From Cystobasidiopsis lactophilus (Eukaryota > Basidiomycota > Agaricostilbomycetes > Agaricostilbales > Chionosphaeraceae), in contig BCIO01000003.1 of assembly GCA_001599975.1 (NCBI GenBank), positions 1,054,001 through 1,118,000 on the forward strand: a DNA stretch of 64,000 nt, read 5' to 3'. Positions 1-11,400 of this stretch are shown piece after piece (position 1 is the stretch's first letter; each line of letters begins with the position of its first letter). The notes beneath the pieces were generated by a model, which saw nothing but the letters and a program-made list of their open reading frames with translations, had not been told where the DNA came from and searched no databases. Position numbers and translations under genes: made by a program.

Positions 1-1266
1 TGATAGTAGAGCTTGGACAGAGGTGTGCTTGATGATCTCCAAAATGCCTCCTTTTATCATTAGGCTAGATTTAGAGGTCGAGTGAGCTGCGTTCTTGTGG
101 AGTGATGCACAAGCAGGAGGCCTACTTCTTGACGTAGCCGTCCAGCCCCTTCCCCAAAGACACAAAAGCTGCAAAGAGGCGACATCAGAATCGATTGCAC
201 AGCCTTGAAAAAGAAATGTACCATCCGCGTCCATCTTGAGAGCAAAGACGTCCCGGCTCCCGTCCTTTGAGCTCGCCAGCTGATCAAAGTAAGGCTTGAA
301 AGGCTGGACGTAGTCCTTCTGGTCCAATAGAACTCCAGAAACGACGATCGTAGCCTATTACGGTTGACTAAAAGCTGCGAATGAAGACGGAACGGCTTAC
401 CATCAACGAAGGGATCTGAGGCAAGTCCGGATCAAGAAAGACCTGCTCAAACTCGAATTGCTTTCGGTGTTTTCAGTAGTGGTTTAGATCAAGGGGTGAG
501 ATCGGACGTACATCCAGCCCCTTGACACGCCTGTTCACACGCTTCGCCGCCACTGTCGCAGGAGGTGAGCAACAAGGAACGAACAACAGGCGGGGCACGT
601 ACATCCGCCTCCAGCAAGACCAAACAGTGAGCCCAAGATTACAGTGCCACTAGCCCCCGATAAGAAAGCCAGAGTGCCACCTGATAAGCCCACCAGGAAA
701 GGTGCGATGGCCGGCGCAGCTAGCCCTCCTGTTACTCCAATCGCCACAGCGCCTGCGACAAAACCTGCCCCGGTCGCTACTTTCTTCCATGTCGCTCCTT
801 TGGACAGAGAAGATGCCAAAGCCGACGCCGAGCCCATTGAGAACTTTGAGCCGCCGCTCTCTGGAGCGGGTGGCCCGGTCTCTTCCGCCGTAGCTTGCTG
901 TAGGACGAAGAACAGCTCCTGCGCAATCGACTTCTCTGCTAAATAGAGCTGCTCTATCGGGATCGAAAGCCGGCTCAAGAGCTCGACGAGGAACGCCCGC
1001 TCTTGCGCAGAGTAGACAGGCTGGGTCGCTTTCTTGGCATCTTGAGACGGAGGGAGGAGGTGCAAAGTAACAAGCAAACAATCCGAGCAAACTTGGGCGA
1101 TAAGTTCATCGGGCAGCTGGTCCAAGGGAGAATCTAGTTGGCTGGCGGACGGTTGAATGTGCTGCTCGATTCGCTTGCCCCAGGCCTCATTTATGGCCTT
1201 CGATTCTTGGCAGATTCGCTTCTTGAGAGGCTCAGGCCAGGTTTGAGCATAAGCTTGGGAAGGCAT
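1..1266 (-). CDS. DUF726 family membrane-associated hydrolase-like protein (Mil1/TMCO4-like), 3' end outside window
   Basis: The gene starts with ATG at 1266 and runs off the left edge, so the C-terminal half is missing. The first long exon encodes an N-terminal helical region, then a Gly/Ala-rich hydrophobic stretch (residues about 160-225, with GFVAGAVAIGVTGGLAAP and FLSGASGTVILGSLFGLAGG). Short exons follow that join in phase to give KRVNRRVKGLDQFEFEQV and then DPDLPQIPSLM. This glycine-rich membrane stretch followed by RRVKGL..FEFEQ is the hallmark of the DUF726 family (yeast Mil1, animal TMCO4), which carries an alpha/beta-hydrolase fold and associates with membranes or clathrin adaptors. 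The active-site Ser would lie in the part cut away. The family call is recognition from memory; exon limits are by eye. Confidence 0.8.
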
Positions 1267-1446
1267 GCGTGGACTTGAAGGTAAGACTCCAACTCAAGAA
1301 GTGATGCTGTCATTTCATTTCGGGCCGGCTAGAGGTAGATGTGGGCAAGTTAAGCCGATAACATTAGATTAAATCGGCATTAAATAGGTTGGCAATAATT
1401 AGGGCTGGTGCAAGGGGCGAAGAAGGACAATGGCCAGAGGTCGTCG

Positions 1447-1945
1447 TCAAAGTGTCTTTCTGCCCAGAGTCGCCACCAACGCCTCCGCTTTCACGCCCCT
1501 CTTCTCAAGCTCCTTCAGGTCCTTCATTGTGCTCTGCCTCGAGATCTTCTTGCTGTCGAACCTGTTTCAAAGAGTGAGCTTCGACTTCAGAGGGCGCCAA
1601 GGGCAGACGCGGGGGACGATGGCTGGAAACTCACGCAGCCTGTGCACAGGCGCTTAGAAGAGGAACTTAAACTAAAGACGAGGAGTTTACATACCTTTAG
1701 AGCAGCCATGACATGCCCTTCGTGTTGGTCCGCGCCGACAGCGTCTGCCATGAGGCTCTTAACGTCTGCCACCTTGGTCTCGAACCCAACTGGCACGTTG
1801 ACAGGCTGCATTGAAGGAGAATGGACTGCGAGCCAGGTTGGATATGGACAAGCGAACGGCTTGGGGGAATGGCTGCCGACTGGGTTTCAGGTTGTGCCGC
1901 GGAGACTTTCAGTCAGAGGGCTCACCTGTAATGAGCCTCCACCAT
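1447..1945 (-). CDS. small protein of unknown family, tandem copy 1
   Basis: A roughly 90-residue protein in about five exons. Exon 1 is 20 nt (1926-1945, encoding MVEAHYR). Exon 2 is 111 nt (1695-1805) and encodes PVNVPVGFETK...ADAVGADQHEGHVMAALK. A 5-nt micro-exon GCTGC (1635-1639) follows, then the last exon (1447-1561) encoding ...SRQSTMKDLKELEKRG..EALVATLG. The copy at 2639-3147 has the same exon lengths, phases and motifs, which is the main proof that this is a gene. Exon 1 ends in phase 2 and exon 2 starts in phase 0, so one more small exon of length 1 mod 3 must lie between them (a 22-nt segment ending near 1860 would fit). I do not recognise the family; the protein is charged, has no signal peptide and is probably helical. 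Confidence 0.6.
1635..1639 (-). other. 5-nt micro-exon (copy 1)
   Basis: GCTGC is flanked by an ACACAG acceptor and a GTGAGT donor on the minus strand. It is 2 mod 3 in length and puts the upstream GADQHE exon in frame with the downstream MKDLKELE exon. It sits at the same place as the TCTGC micro-exon at 2823-2827 in the neighbouring paralogue. Confidence 0.65.
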
Positions 1946-2638
1946 GGTCGCGGTGGAAGAGATATAGGACAGGGCAACAAGACGTGAGTCGACGGAGTCA
2001 GTTCAAACCAGAGACGGGCCCAAGGCGGATGAAACCCGGACAGAAGAAGAGTTCCTCCTTCGCGCGTAATTGTCTCCGTGACTTCACTCTTGCGACTGCG
2101 TCTCGTACAAGGGCATGCACTGCCATTTCCACGTCGCGGCATTGAAGAACAGAAGGAAGGCAAAGAGGCAAGTGCGAGCACTTGGCGGCAATGGCTCGTC
2201 TCCCGCCAGGCCTGCCCAGCCACCGAAACGTCAAAGCCTGGCATGGAATCGCCTTCGACTCATTAGCAAGCTTGTTTCAGAGACTCGAATCCTTGGCCAG
2301 AGTAGGCACCAACAGGAGAGCAGACTGTCCAACTTGGGCAAAGGCCAGGGCCGACTTTGAAAGGATGGCATGCGTGAGACGGGTCCTGGCGACAGCGTCC
2401 GAGACGTTCTGGGCATCCAGGGAGGCAGACGAAGAGTGGCATGACATTGCCCTATCTCCCTGGATTGGTAGGAACGACGCATTGGGAATTCGGTGGTGCG
2501 AGTCCAACCCAGGCAGCTGCAGCCCGAGGCCTCCCAGAGCGGATATTCACAGGTGGGACGTGTTATTGACAATGCGATGGGTCTATCCTGGCAAACTGGG
2601 GCGCAAGAGAAGAGATAACAATGGCCCGAAGTCGTCCT
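1946..2638. other. spacer between tandem copies, no assigned gene
   Basis: 693 nt between the start of copy 1 and the stop of copy 2. Minus-strand open frames of up to about 110 codons exist here, one reading ..DAVARTRLTHAILSKSALAF.., but none has the motifs of the paralogue pair or a recognised domain. The stretch probably holds the promoter and leader of copy 1. Confidence 0.3.
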
Positions 2639-3147
2639 TCACTCTGCCTTGGGCGGGGGCTGAGCCGCCACCAGCGCTTCCGTGTCCTCCCCTCGGTTCT
2701 TGAGCTCCTTCAAGTCTTTCATCTTGGCCTGCCTAGAGGTCCTCTCGTTTTTGACGCTGCCGTCGTCGACATGAGTCGACCTGTCACTCGCTCAACGAGT
2801 GCAGCGAAGGTGGGACACTCACGCAGACTGTGTCATGAGCTTAGTAAAGGAGCAACGAGGTGGCAATTAGGAGGCAGGAGAATACACCTTGAGACCGGCA
2901 ATGACATGCGCTTCGTGCTGGTCGGCACCGATAGCTTCGGCCATGGCACCCTTAAGCTCTTCAGCTTTGGCTTCGAACGGAGGTGGTATGTCGGCAGTCT
3001 GTGATTCAGATGAGAAGTGTAACCCTAGCTTCCAAAGACGGCCTGACCGGCTTCGCAGAACGCAGGCTAGGATGGTGGCGTCAATCCAGCCATCCGCAGC
3101 GGTCTCTAGTCAGAGCGGTGACATTACCTGTAGCGGCTTTCGACCAT
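2639..3147 (-). CDS. small protein of unknown family, tandem copy 2
   Basis: Paralogue of the gene at 1447-1945 on the same strand. Exons: 20 nt (3128-3147, MVESRYR), a probable 19-nt exon, 111 nt (2888-2998, TADIPPPFEAKAEELKG..EAIGADQHEAHVIAGLK), a 5-nt micro-exon TCTGC (2823-2827) and a last exon (2639-2756) encoding SAVKNERTSRQAKMKDLKELKNRG..EALVA. The known exons sum to 2 mod 3. A 19-nt segment between a CCTAG acceptor and a GTCAGG donor would close the frame and give 90 residues. GADQHE, H-V-x-A-x-LK, SRQ and MKDLKEL are shared with copy 1, while flanks and introns have diverged, so the duplication is not recent. Function unknown. Confidence 0.6.
2823..2827 (-). other. 5-nt micro-exon (copy 2)
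   Basis: TCTGC lies between an intron ending ACACAG (2828-2887, donor GTGTAT) and one starting GTGAGT (2757-2822). Skipping it would bring a TAG stop into frame after a few codons; including it gives the frame conserved with copy 1. Confidence 0.65.
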
Positions 3148-3793
3148 GATAATGATAGTCTCAAGAAAGTGGTGGTGGTGAGGAGGACCAGAGCGGTCGG
3201 ACTGCGGTTTGAAGGGTCGGGTTGAAACAGACAAGCCTCGGTGAGGTGAAACTCGGGGAGGAGAAAGGGCAGCGTTCTAACCCTTATGCATCAAGGACCC
3301 CAGAGGGATAGCTTTTATGGTGGGATGCATGCCGCAAGCCAGAGGGAAGTCAAAGGTGCCAGGTTGGGCAATTTGGCAATGGCAGCTGGGCGCTCTCGGT
3401 ACGCCTTCCGTTCGTTCAGACTACACCTTGATGTCCAAAGCACCTCATGTACGGGTATTCACACGGTCAAAGAACAAGCAGCAGAGCGAAAAAGCAAGAT
3501 GGCGAGCCAATGCATTTCAGCCAACCAGTCAAAACAAGCTTGAAGGGCTGAGGCCCAATTGAGCGAGAGCGAACGCCTTCTTGGGCCACGGGGCTACCAA
3601 AGTAGTTCGCGAACGACACCAAGAGCAAGCAAGAGCAAGTGCAGCAGTCCCTAAACCATCAGCGGCCGCTTGGGTCGAAGAGGCGAGCTGCATGACGGCA
3701 TCGAGGGTTCTTCCTGCTCCAGCCTGTCAAAATGCCAATGGGTCAGTCCTGCCTCACATTAGCTGCGTATATGAAGCTTATAGTGGTGCGGCG
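3148..3793. other. divergent intergenic region
   Basis: 646 nt between two divergently transcribed genes. Short open frames occur on the plus strand, but no protein motif or repeat is recognised. It probably carries both promoters. Confidence 0.4.
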
Positions 3794-5179
3794 ATGGCAG
3801 ACCCGCAGGAGAAAGCGCTGGTAAGGCTACAAGTCCTAACACCACTCGCCCTCCGTGAAATTCCCGCTTTGCCCTCTTCCTCGCCAGCTTTGAGCTCATT
3901 GTATCGCACAGTGCTTTCGCTGGCTGCCAACTTGGTCGCTTCGACCGTCATCCATCCCACCGTGGGCCAGATCAACGATGATTAGTGCGTTTGACCTCTT
4001 ACCTCTTTCATGTTCTGACCGGATCGTCCGCACAGCCTGACCATCCTAACGCCACGCAAAGAGCTCATTGGAGTCTTCTGGCTGGTCACCTACCTCCTGC
4101 AGGTGCGCTGTGGTCCAAAGGCGAGATCGAGGCAGCGCTAAGGCACAAACAAACCAGATTGGGTACTGCGTTCTGCTCGCAACAGCACGGAAAGAGGACA
4201 CCAAGGTGCGTCACTTCATACTCAAGTCGTCTAGAAAGCGACTCATTTGTTTTTTGAGGGCGCAACAGCTCACCGTCATTAACGCTGTCGGCCTGCGCTT
4301 CGTCTTGGCGCACGTCTGCTTTGCGTTCTGGACCCTGTTCTGGGAGCTCCGGCTGTTCCTTGTCTCCGAGATATTTGTCCTCCTTGCTTTCGTTCTCCTC
4401 CTCTCCATCCGCGCCCACCTCGTCCTCTACCCTGCCACCTCCAAGCGCCCTTTAGACCTCATCTTCATCCACGCGCCCATGCGCCTCTTCCTCCTCGCTT
4501 TCTTGATCGTCGATGTGTGGCAGAACGGCCTGCTCGCTTTCCGGTGGTTTCGCTATGTCGGCGATCAGCCTACTGGGCCAGATCGACCGGGCAAGTGGTG
4601 AGTGCCGCTCCTCCCACCTCAGCCCATGGTTCGGCTCAGGGCTTTGCCGCATCACAGGGAAGGAGAGCACGACAAGCACTCTTGGATTGCCTTTGGCGTC
4701 GTTCTGGGCATCGGCCTCGTCAACGCCTTCATCGTCTTCATGGGCCGAGATGGTGAGCGCTTGGTCTTCCCCCCTTTCTGATGTGCAAATGTAGTGATAA
4801 TGCGCCCCCACAGCCATCTGGGCGTTCGGCACCATCTTCCTGTACATTGCTCTGCTTCTCAAGGGACCGAAGCCGGCCCAGGTCAGTTCTCGTTGCTCTG
4901 AATTCCAGTGGAATTTTCTTTGACGATAAGTGGCAGGTCTTCATCCCCTTGGTCCTCCTCTCCGTCCTCCAACTCGTCGCCCTCATCTCCTCCATCTTCT
5001 ACTACCGCTACAAAGCCAACCAAGAGGGCGCCATCCGGTTATCGGACGACCCGACCGACGAGGAGTCCACTTTGCCCTCCCATCACCGCGCCAACGGCGC
5101 CCACTCGAGCGACCCGGAGGAAGGGGAGTTCCTCATCCAAGGAGCTCAGGCCGCCGGTCCCAGGGAGATCGACATGTAA
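3794..5179 (+). CDS. DUF1774-like fungal multi-pass membrane protein
   Basis: Seven exons join in phase (3794-3984, 4036-4102, 4158-4205, 4269-4597, 4658-4752, 4814-4881, 4937-5179), giving 346 residues. The N-terminal part contains an IHPTVGQINDDYLTILTPRKELIG box followed by WLVTYLLQIGYC. After it come about six further hydrophobic helices with the conserved-looking KRPLDLIFIHAPMR segment near the middle, and a short acidic cytosolic tail after residue about 300. The PRKELIG..W..TYLLQ and RPLD..F.HAPMR boxes are those I associate with the fungal DUF1774 family (unknown function). All six introns are GT-AG. The start at 3794 is the first ATG of the frame near the conserved region; an upstream start is possible. 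Confidence 0.75.
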
Positions 5180-5620
5180 AACTAACCCCGCGTGTCTTGA
5201 AACTTATATGGCGCTCGCCCGCCACCCATCGATTGTCATTGCCAGTTGGCCTCCTCCTGCTTCCTTTGCTGCTGGTTTTGTAGCTCCTGATCCACCTTAA
5301 AAAACGGTCATAGACAAGGCCACGAGGTCGGCAAGCTTAGCGCCCTTTTCGTCGACCTGCGCCGCCGCTTGCACAATTCGAGTTTCACGTTTTTGAACCC
5401 CATCTGCCAGTTACCTTGCTAGGCCCTGGAGCCTCGCGGGGCTGATCGTTTTCGTCTCTGAGAAGCTCCCCGGAGCCAGCGCCTCAGCAATGAAGTTCTT
5501 CTCCCTGTGAGCGCGCATGACGCCAAGAGCGCCAGAGCTATGATTGACCAGAAGGATTGCACAGGAGAGGCCTTCCGTCCTTGTTCGTTCCCTCTTGCAT
5601 TGGTCTCGCAGACTCTATAG
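5180..5620. other. intergenic region and unresolved 5' exon(s) of the LtrA gene
   Basis: 441 nt. The first firm exon of the downstream gene begins at 5621 after a CTATAG acceptor, so one short coding exon must lie here. ATG candidates at about 5489 and 5541 exist, but phase does not decide between them. Confidence 0.4.
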
Positions 5621-8056
5621 GATGTGTGGCTCAAGCGGCAAGGTGTGGACAGCGTCCGGTTCCTGCGGCAATACTGGACGAACAAGACGGACGACACTTA
5701 CCTCAAAAACCCGTACGACGAGGACATCAAACTTGGAGAACACAAGCCTGGCAAACCTCACGCATGGCAAAGGCTGCACGTCAAGGTCGGGTTCGCGGAG
5801 CTGTTCAGCGACGTGTGTCCTTTGGCCTTTGTTCCAGCCGTACCAATTCAAGTCTCATGTGTGAATGAGCAGCTCTTCCTGGTGGCCGCCCTCAACGTGT
5901 TCACTGCCGATACTACGCTCGGAACAGGCAACGCTGTCGGGTCTTACATCCTTTACTTCGCGATTCTGTGGTGCATCTGGTGCAGCCAAGCGTTCTACGA
6001 CGTCCGGTTCGCCTGCCAGGACGAGTTTTCGGCCTACATTGCTGTCGTGCAACTTCTTGCTGTAGGCTTCTGACTCTCAACAGACTGAGTTGGTGTCAAT
6101 GTTGGCCGGGCAGTATGGCTACCTCGCCGCTACTTCGGGCAACTTCAACGTTGCTTTTGGCTTGAATGCAGAAGAAGACGCCGTTGACCTTCCACAGTAC
6201 GTCAACGTAGTGGGAGAAGAGGTGGAGGACCCATCCGCCATCCGCCGCTCGCTGGAAGCCGCCTCGGCCATCTACGCCCTCACGCGCGTCATTCTCTTCC
6301 TCCGCTACGCCCGCATGTACTGGCTGGCCAAACGAGCAAGAGCGCCGACCCACAGCATCATCACTACATGCCTGGGCTTGTTCTTGGGAAGCGTGTGCTG
6401 GTTCATTGCCTTTGGACTTTCCTTTCACGATGGCCGAAGCGTCGCCATTGCCCGCATCTGCTTCTGGGTGTTTGGCATCATCATTGAATTCTGGTGCACC
6501 GTGATATCGACCGCCAGCTCTCGGGCGTTGCGCATCGAGTTGGGATATTGGGTCGAACGTTTTGCGGCCTTGACTTTGATCGTGATCGGCGAAGGCAGTA
6601 AGTTTGTTCTCGGTAGTTTACACTACGCAGGAGTCTCAGAAAGCTCCAGTCATCGGCTTGTTCGACCAATTTCGGACCGTCATTGCGGGCGTCAACGCGA
6701 ATTCGGGCTCCATTCTGGCCACCTTGCTATCAGCCGTCGGCCTTTTCCGCGTTCTATACTACCTCTACTTCTCCCAGCACACCCACCACATCCGAGGAGG
6801 GCCATTAGTGCACTCACTTTGGGGCTTGCTCCATTTTCCTCTCCACCTCTCTCTTCTCCTCCTTCTTCAGACGATCGTCAAATCGGTCGGCGCTACCAAC
6901 CTCTTCCTAGCAATACAGCAGTACATCACCCTCATCAACGAGATCAACGACTCTTCTAGACATTTTTACGACAGCGGGGGCGTCCCTACCATAGAGGACT
7001 ACACTGCCATCATGCTCAACACCACCCAGGACAGCGCAGGAGTAAAGCTTCACGAGTTTTTGGAAAAGCTCGGGCTCGACTTCGAGCGCAACGTCGCCAC
7101 CTTCGAAGTGAACTCGGGCGGCAACGTCACCCTATTTCAGACTTTTTACCTGAGCGACGCCTTCAACATTCTCGCGAGGCTGTTTGACCAATACGGTTTC
7201 AGTACCGGAGGCGAATACTACAACTATGCTGACGGTGCGTATTCGGATTGCTTTTTTGCTAGCTTTAGGCCGATGTTGACTAGCGGCTTAAGAGCGGATG
7301 CCTGGAATGGTCCGTGGGACGGTTGACTTCAACTCGACGTTCGCCGAAGATGCGGCTATTGCTCTCGAGCCCGTGTTGGTCGCTACCCAATACGCTGTAA
7401 CTGTGATGGGCGGCTACTTGCTATTGCTGGTCGCCTTGTCTCTGCTCCAGAAGAGGTCGTCCTCCCAGTTCAAGGAGCGCAAACACTACTGGATTTCACT
7501 TGGCTACCGGGCATTCATTGGCATCATCGGAGTCTTCTTGACGCTCCTCTTGTTCGTTGATCTCGTCAAATATAACCATTTCTATGCTCACCCAGCTCGC
7601 AGCATTGGGAACGGGATCTCCCCCGACAGCTTCTTTGACGGGGAAGGGGCAACTTTGAGCGGGATCTACGACAGTCTTTCTGGGTCTTATCAGGTGCCAA
7701 CCATGTTTGTCGTGGTCGCCACCATCCTCGGCGAGTTTCCCGGTTTTGCCACCTGCCCTTTTTTTTGCTCAACCCGCTTTCGCTTTGCAGTCGTAGACGA
7801 GGCACTGGTCATAACAGAACGTTATCAAGCTTGGCAGAAAAAGCAAAGCTCGACCTCGTCCGCCTCGTCGGTGACCGCAGTCGACCCTAAGCACAGCGAA
7901 AAGGACGCCTCCTCGAGCCTTCCCCGGCGGCAGACGTCAGCAGACAGCTCAGAAGCTGAAGGGTTCGAGGCCATCCGCGACGGGCATCGGCCATCTGGGG
8001 ATTTGGAGAGGGGCCCTGAAGAGGTGGCGGAGGCGAGAGGCCGGTCCGAGCCCTGA
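5621..8056 (+). CDS. LtrA (low temperature requirement A) family membrane protein; 5' exon unresolved
   Basis: The first visible exon reads DVWLKRQGVDSVRFLRQYW and, further on, PHAWQRLHVKVGFAELFSD joined to LFLVAALNVFTADTTLG, matching the LtrA start (cytosolic segment, F-x-ELF-D, first helix). About ten hydrophobic helices follow, with YDVRF, ALTRVILFLRYARMYWLAKR, ELGYWVERFAALTLIVIGEG and, after a spliced intron ending TCTCAG, APVIGLFDQFRTVIAG. YWVERF..LTLI.IGE is the best LtrA signature. A second half adds a long loop (about 7000-7300) and three more helices; the tail is Ser/Glu-rich and hydrophilic. Fungal LtrA proteins are large membrane proteins of unknown biochemical role; the bacterial name comes from Listeria growth in the cold. 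The donor near 6050 and the intron before 7298 (acceptor TTAAG) are uncertain. Confidence 0.75.
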
Positions 8057-8495
8057 AACCTACCTCGTACATGTATGACATGCTCCTGTAGTTATATGCG
8101 ACCAAAAGAACGACTTTGCGCTCGGGTCAAGTGACCCGTGCCCTCGATGGCGAATTCGATGCGGCGTGCCGACTGCTTTTGCCCAGCAGCAAGCTCGCCC
8201 TCTGTGCTCATGCCCGCTTGTCTGGCCCTGCCAACCCTCTGACTGGCTTCTTCTGATCAGCCCACAGCAAGCCTGGGCAGTCGACAGCGTGCCGGGCTCG
8301 CGAGCAAGTGTATTTCCGTGGGCAGCAAGGGCAGCTGCAAAAGATTTAGGAGAGGGCCCAGCGAATGGCCGCCTCTCGCTAGCTTGTGCCTCGCATTTGT
8401 GTTTGTTTTAAGAGCCTCTGCCACCCATGACAGGTGAGCGCCAGCCGCAGACCGCAGCGCAGCCCTGGATTTGCTGACCGGGAAATTTGGTGGCC
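8057..8495. other. intergenic region upstream of the PP4R1-like gene
   Basis: 439 nt holding the 3' end of the LtrA gene and the leader of the next gene. No coding or repeat signal is recognised. Confidence 0.4.
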
Positions 8496-11400
8496 ATGAC
8501 AGATCCATCCGCCACCGACGACGAGGCGCACGAGGGGACCAAGCTGGGGCGCAGGCCATCGCGGAACCAAGACGCAGAGCCGCCCTCGCTCTTTGGCTCC
8601 GGCTGGTCCTTCCAACGCAAAGACAACAAGGATAAATCGTCGCCCACCTCGCCCACCTCCCCGTCCAACCTGTCTGCCAAAGTCCGCAACCACTTCAGCA
8701 ATTCGCCCAAGCTGAACGCTCTTCAATTGGAAGGAGGGTCAAGGGCCAGGAGCCGCTCGCCCCATGGGAGAGTTCAGTCGCCTTCTCGGCCGGGCCCTTT
8801 GGTCCACTCCGGCAGCATGCCAGAGCTCCACAACGGCCACCCGGCGCCCATTGATCTTCCCGCCCATCAACCGCGCAAGCGCAGGTTGTCAGCCGAAGGC
8901 AGCAGCCCGCCGTTTGCCGTTTCGTCGACCTCGGCACCAGCTCCTTCGCCCTCGGCCAGGCGCACCTCGTGGGTCAACGAGAGCGAGGCCGGCCACCACA
9001 ACTCCATCTTAGACTTGTTACATGCTCAACCTCCCCGATCACCCTCTCTCAATGCGTCTTCGAGCCACCATGTCTTGTCACCACCCGCCGGTGCCAACCC
9101 CGCCTCGCCCCTCGCCTTGCTCCGCCACGCCCAGCTCGCCGCCCTCGTCCCCCCAGAGCTCAGCCTGCCAGCGTCTGTGCTCGGCGGTCCCACTGATGTC
9201 AACGCGCACTGGCCCACCGAGCCTGTGCTGCGCTCGCCCACTTCGCCAGGCGAACAGCTCGTCCTCTCACCGACGTCCGCCACCTTGGGGAACCCACCCA
9301 GCCCTCCGCTTTCGCCCTTGTTCGGAGCGTCCCCCAATGCTCCCGCCCCTCTGCACTCCCACTTCCTGAACAGCGACAAGCTGAAGCTCACTCGCTTCGC
9401 AGGAGGCGCCTCGCCCCGGGAGGCCTCCTCCTCGCCACCGTCCTCTGAGTCCGGCTCGGATGCCGGTGCCATGAGCGGTGACGACCACGCTTCTCCTATT
9501 GGTTTTCCAGCTCACCTGCCGCCGCTCTCCCTCTCGACGTCGAGGTCGTCGGACGAAGAGCGCGGGAGGTCGCTTCTCCGGCGGCGCAAGCGATCGACCA
9601 GGAGCAAAGGGTCGTTCGGCTCTAGAGGGTCCAACTCATCCGGCGAGTTTGTCGAGGACGGCTCTGGCGGCTTTGACAACCTTGACGCCGAGTCGCCACC
9701 GCAGCCGCCGCGGGCCAAGCAGCCTCATCTGGCCATGCCGGAAAGGAGCGGCTGGGAGTTCCCCGACGATGAAGAGGATGAGGAAGAGGGCGACATGGAT
9801 GAGGACGATCGGTCAGAAGACAGCAGCTCCGCTTCATCTGCAGAGGACGATGCGGACAGGATGGCGACCGATCCACCTCAAGTGCTGCCAGGCGGCCCGC
9901 CCACCTCTTCGTCGATCCGGAGTGCCTCGCCCTTACTAAAAGTGGTCATAGAGCCCGAGCTTGGTGGGTTGCCGCCGCTGCCCTCGCCGGAGCCCGCGAT
10001 GGGCGACGCGCGCATGTTTGATGACAAGAGCGACTTGCCCATCACCAACGACGAGTCGCTCAGCGTCCTGGAGCGCATCTTCATTCTGTCAAAATCAGAG
10101 TACCGCGAGCATCGAACGGATGTGTCGAGAGCGCTGCCCGAGTGGCTGCCTTCGGTCGACATTTGCGAGGCGGTCGAATACATTTTGCCTCTGCTGAGTG
10201 GATTGGCAGGCGATGGTGCGCTTCTTCCTTTCCATCGCTCATACCTGCCTGAGCGCGACCCTTTCAGACGACGAGGTCAAGGTCGGGCTGGCTCAAGGTC
10301 TCGACCAGATCATGTACTACTTCTATTCGAAGTGTCCGCTGACCGACCCAGACGACAACCGTGCCGGTGACACGTCCTCTCTGTCGGATCTGGCTCAGCC
10401 TATGGAGCTGGATGACGAGGAGTCGCTGCCGCCGCGGTTGGATGTCCACAATCAGAGCGAGACCGTCGACCCTCCGCGCATTTCTGTTGGAGCTTTCACC
10501 CCTATCCTGGGCCTGCTTTTGATGGAACAACATGTCGAAGTCTCATCATGGGCGCGGGCATCGGTCGTTCGCTTTCTTTGCCGGCTCCACGACAAGCCCA
10601 TCCCGGCGAACTTGCTCGACGAGGCAGAAAAGGCCGAGCTCTCCGCCGCCTCGGAGCACCCTCCCCCGCCGCTCGAGCCCACTCACTCGCACTCGCCCTA
10701 CTCATTGAATGCGGAAACCCGGCAAGCGCTGGAGCAGCAAATCTTGATTGACGTGGTGCTTGGGCTGGCGAGACTGGAGTCCGACGAAGAGGCGGCGGAA
10801 GACGTGGCCAGTAACCCTGTGGAGCACTCAATGGACGAAGACGACGAGGAGCCGTCACCAGCAACAGAGTCGGCGGACGCGGGCCGGGAGCCGACTTGGG
10901 GAGCCCGTTCGCCCAAGATCGCCCAACCAGCGAGCGGCAATTCGGATTCATCCCCGGATTGGGGCATGCCCCTTCGCTCTTTCGTTACCTCTTCTTCCTC
11001 TTCCTACACGGGCTCTTTTCAGGCCAGCACGAGCAACTACTATTCCGGCGCGATGTTCGACTTGGACAACGAAGCCACCCAAGGCAAGATCGCCTCTGTG
11101 GAGCTCATCTCCGCCATCGCTGCTGCCGACTGTTTGCCCACAGAAACGTTGGCAGAGGTCCTTGTCCCCGAAATCGAGAAGATGGTGGCCGACAAAGTCT
11201 TCCGCGTGCGCTCCGTTGCCGCATCTGCCCTCGGTCCGTTGGCCAAGGCCTTGCCACCCGAGTTGATCGAGAGTATCCTCGTAGGCCATTTTTCTTGCAG
11301 AGGCCCTATTGCGCTCTCTGACCAGTCGCTTCGTTTAGCTGCCACTTGCCGACACCTTTACACAGGACACTCAGGCCATCGTGCGCCGGTGGGCTTGCCT

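Noticed and set aside
2231-2572. A possible third copy of the small tandem gene
   Set aside because: No GADQHE or MKDLKEL-like motif and no matching exon lengths.
8487-10951. Many long frames antisense or out of frame to the PP4R1-like gene
   Set aside because: They mirror its biased Ser/Pro composition and lack domains; the HEAT-repeat frame explains the region.
11281-11302. A 22-nt intron in the PP4R1-like gene
   Set aside because: Too short for a spliceosomal intron; a longer intron or different boundary is more likely.
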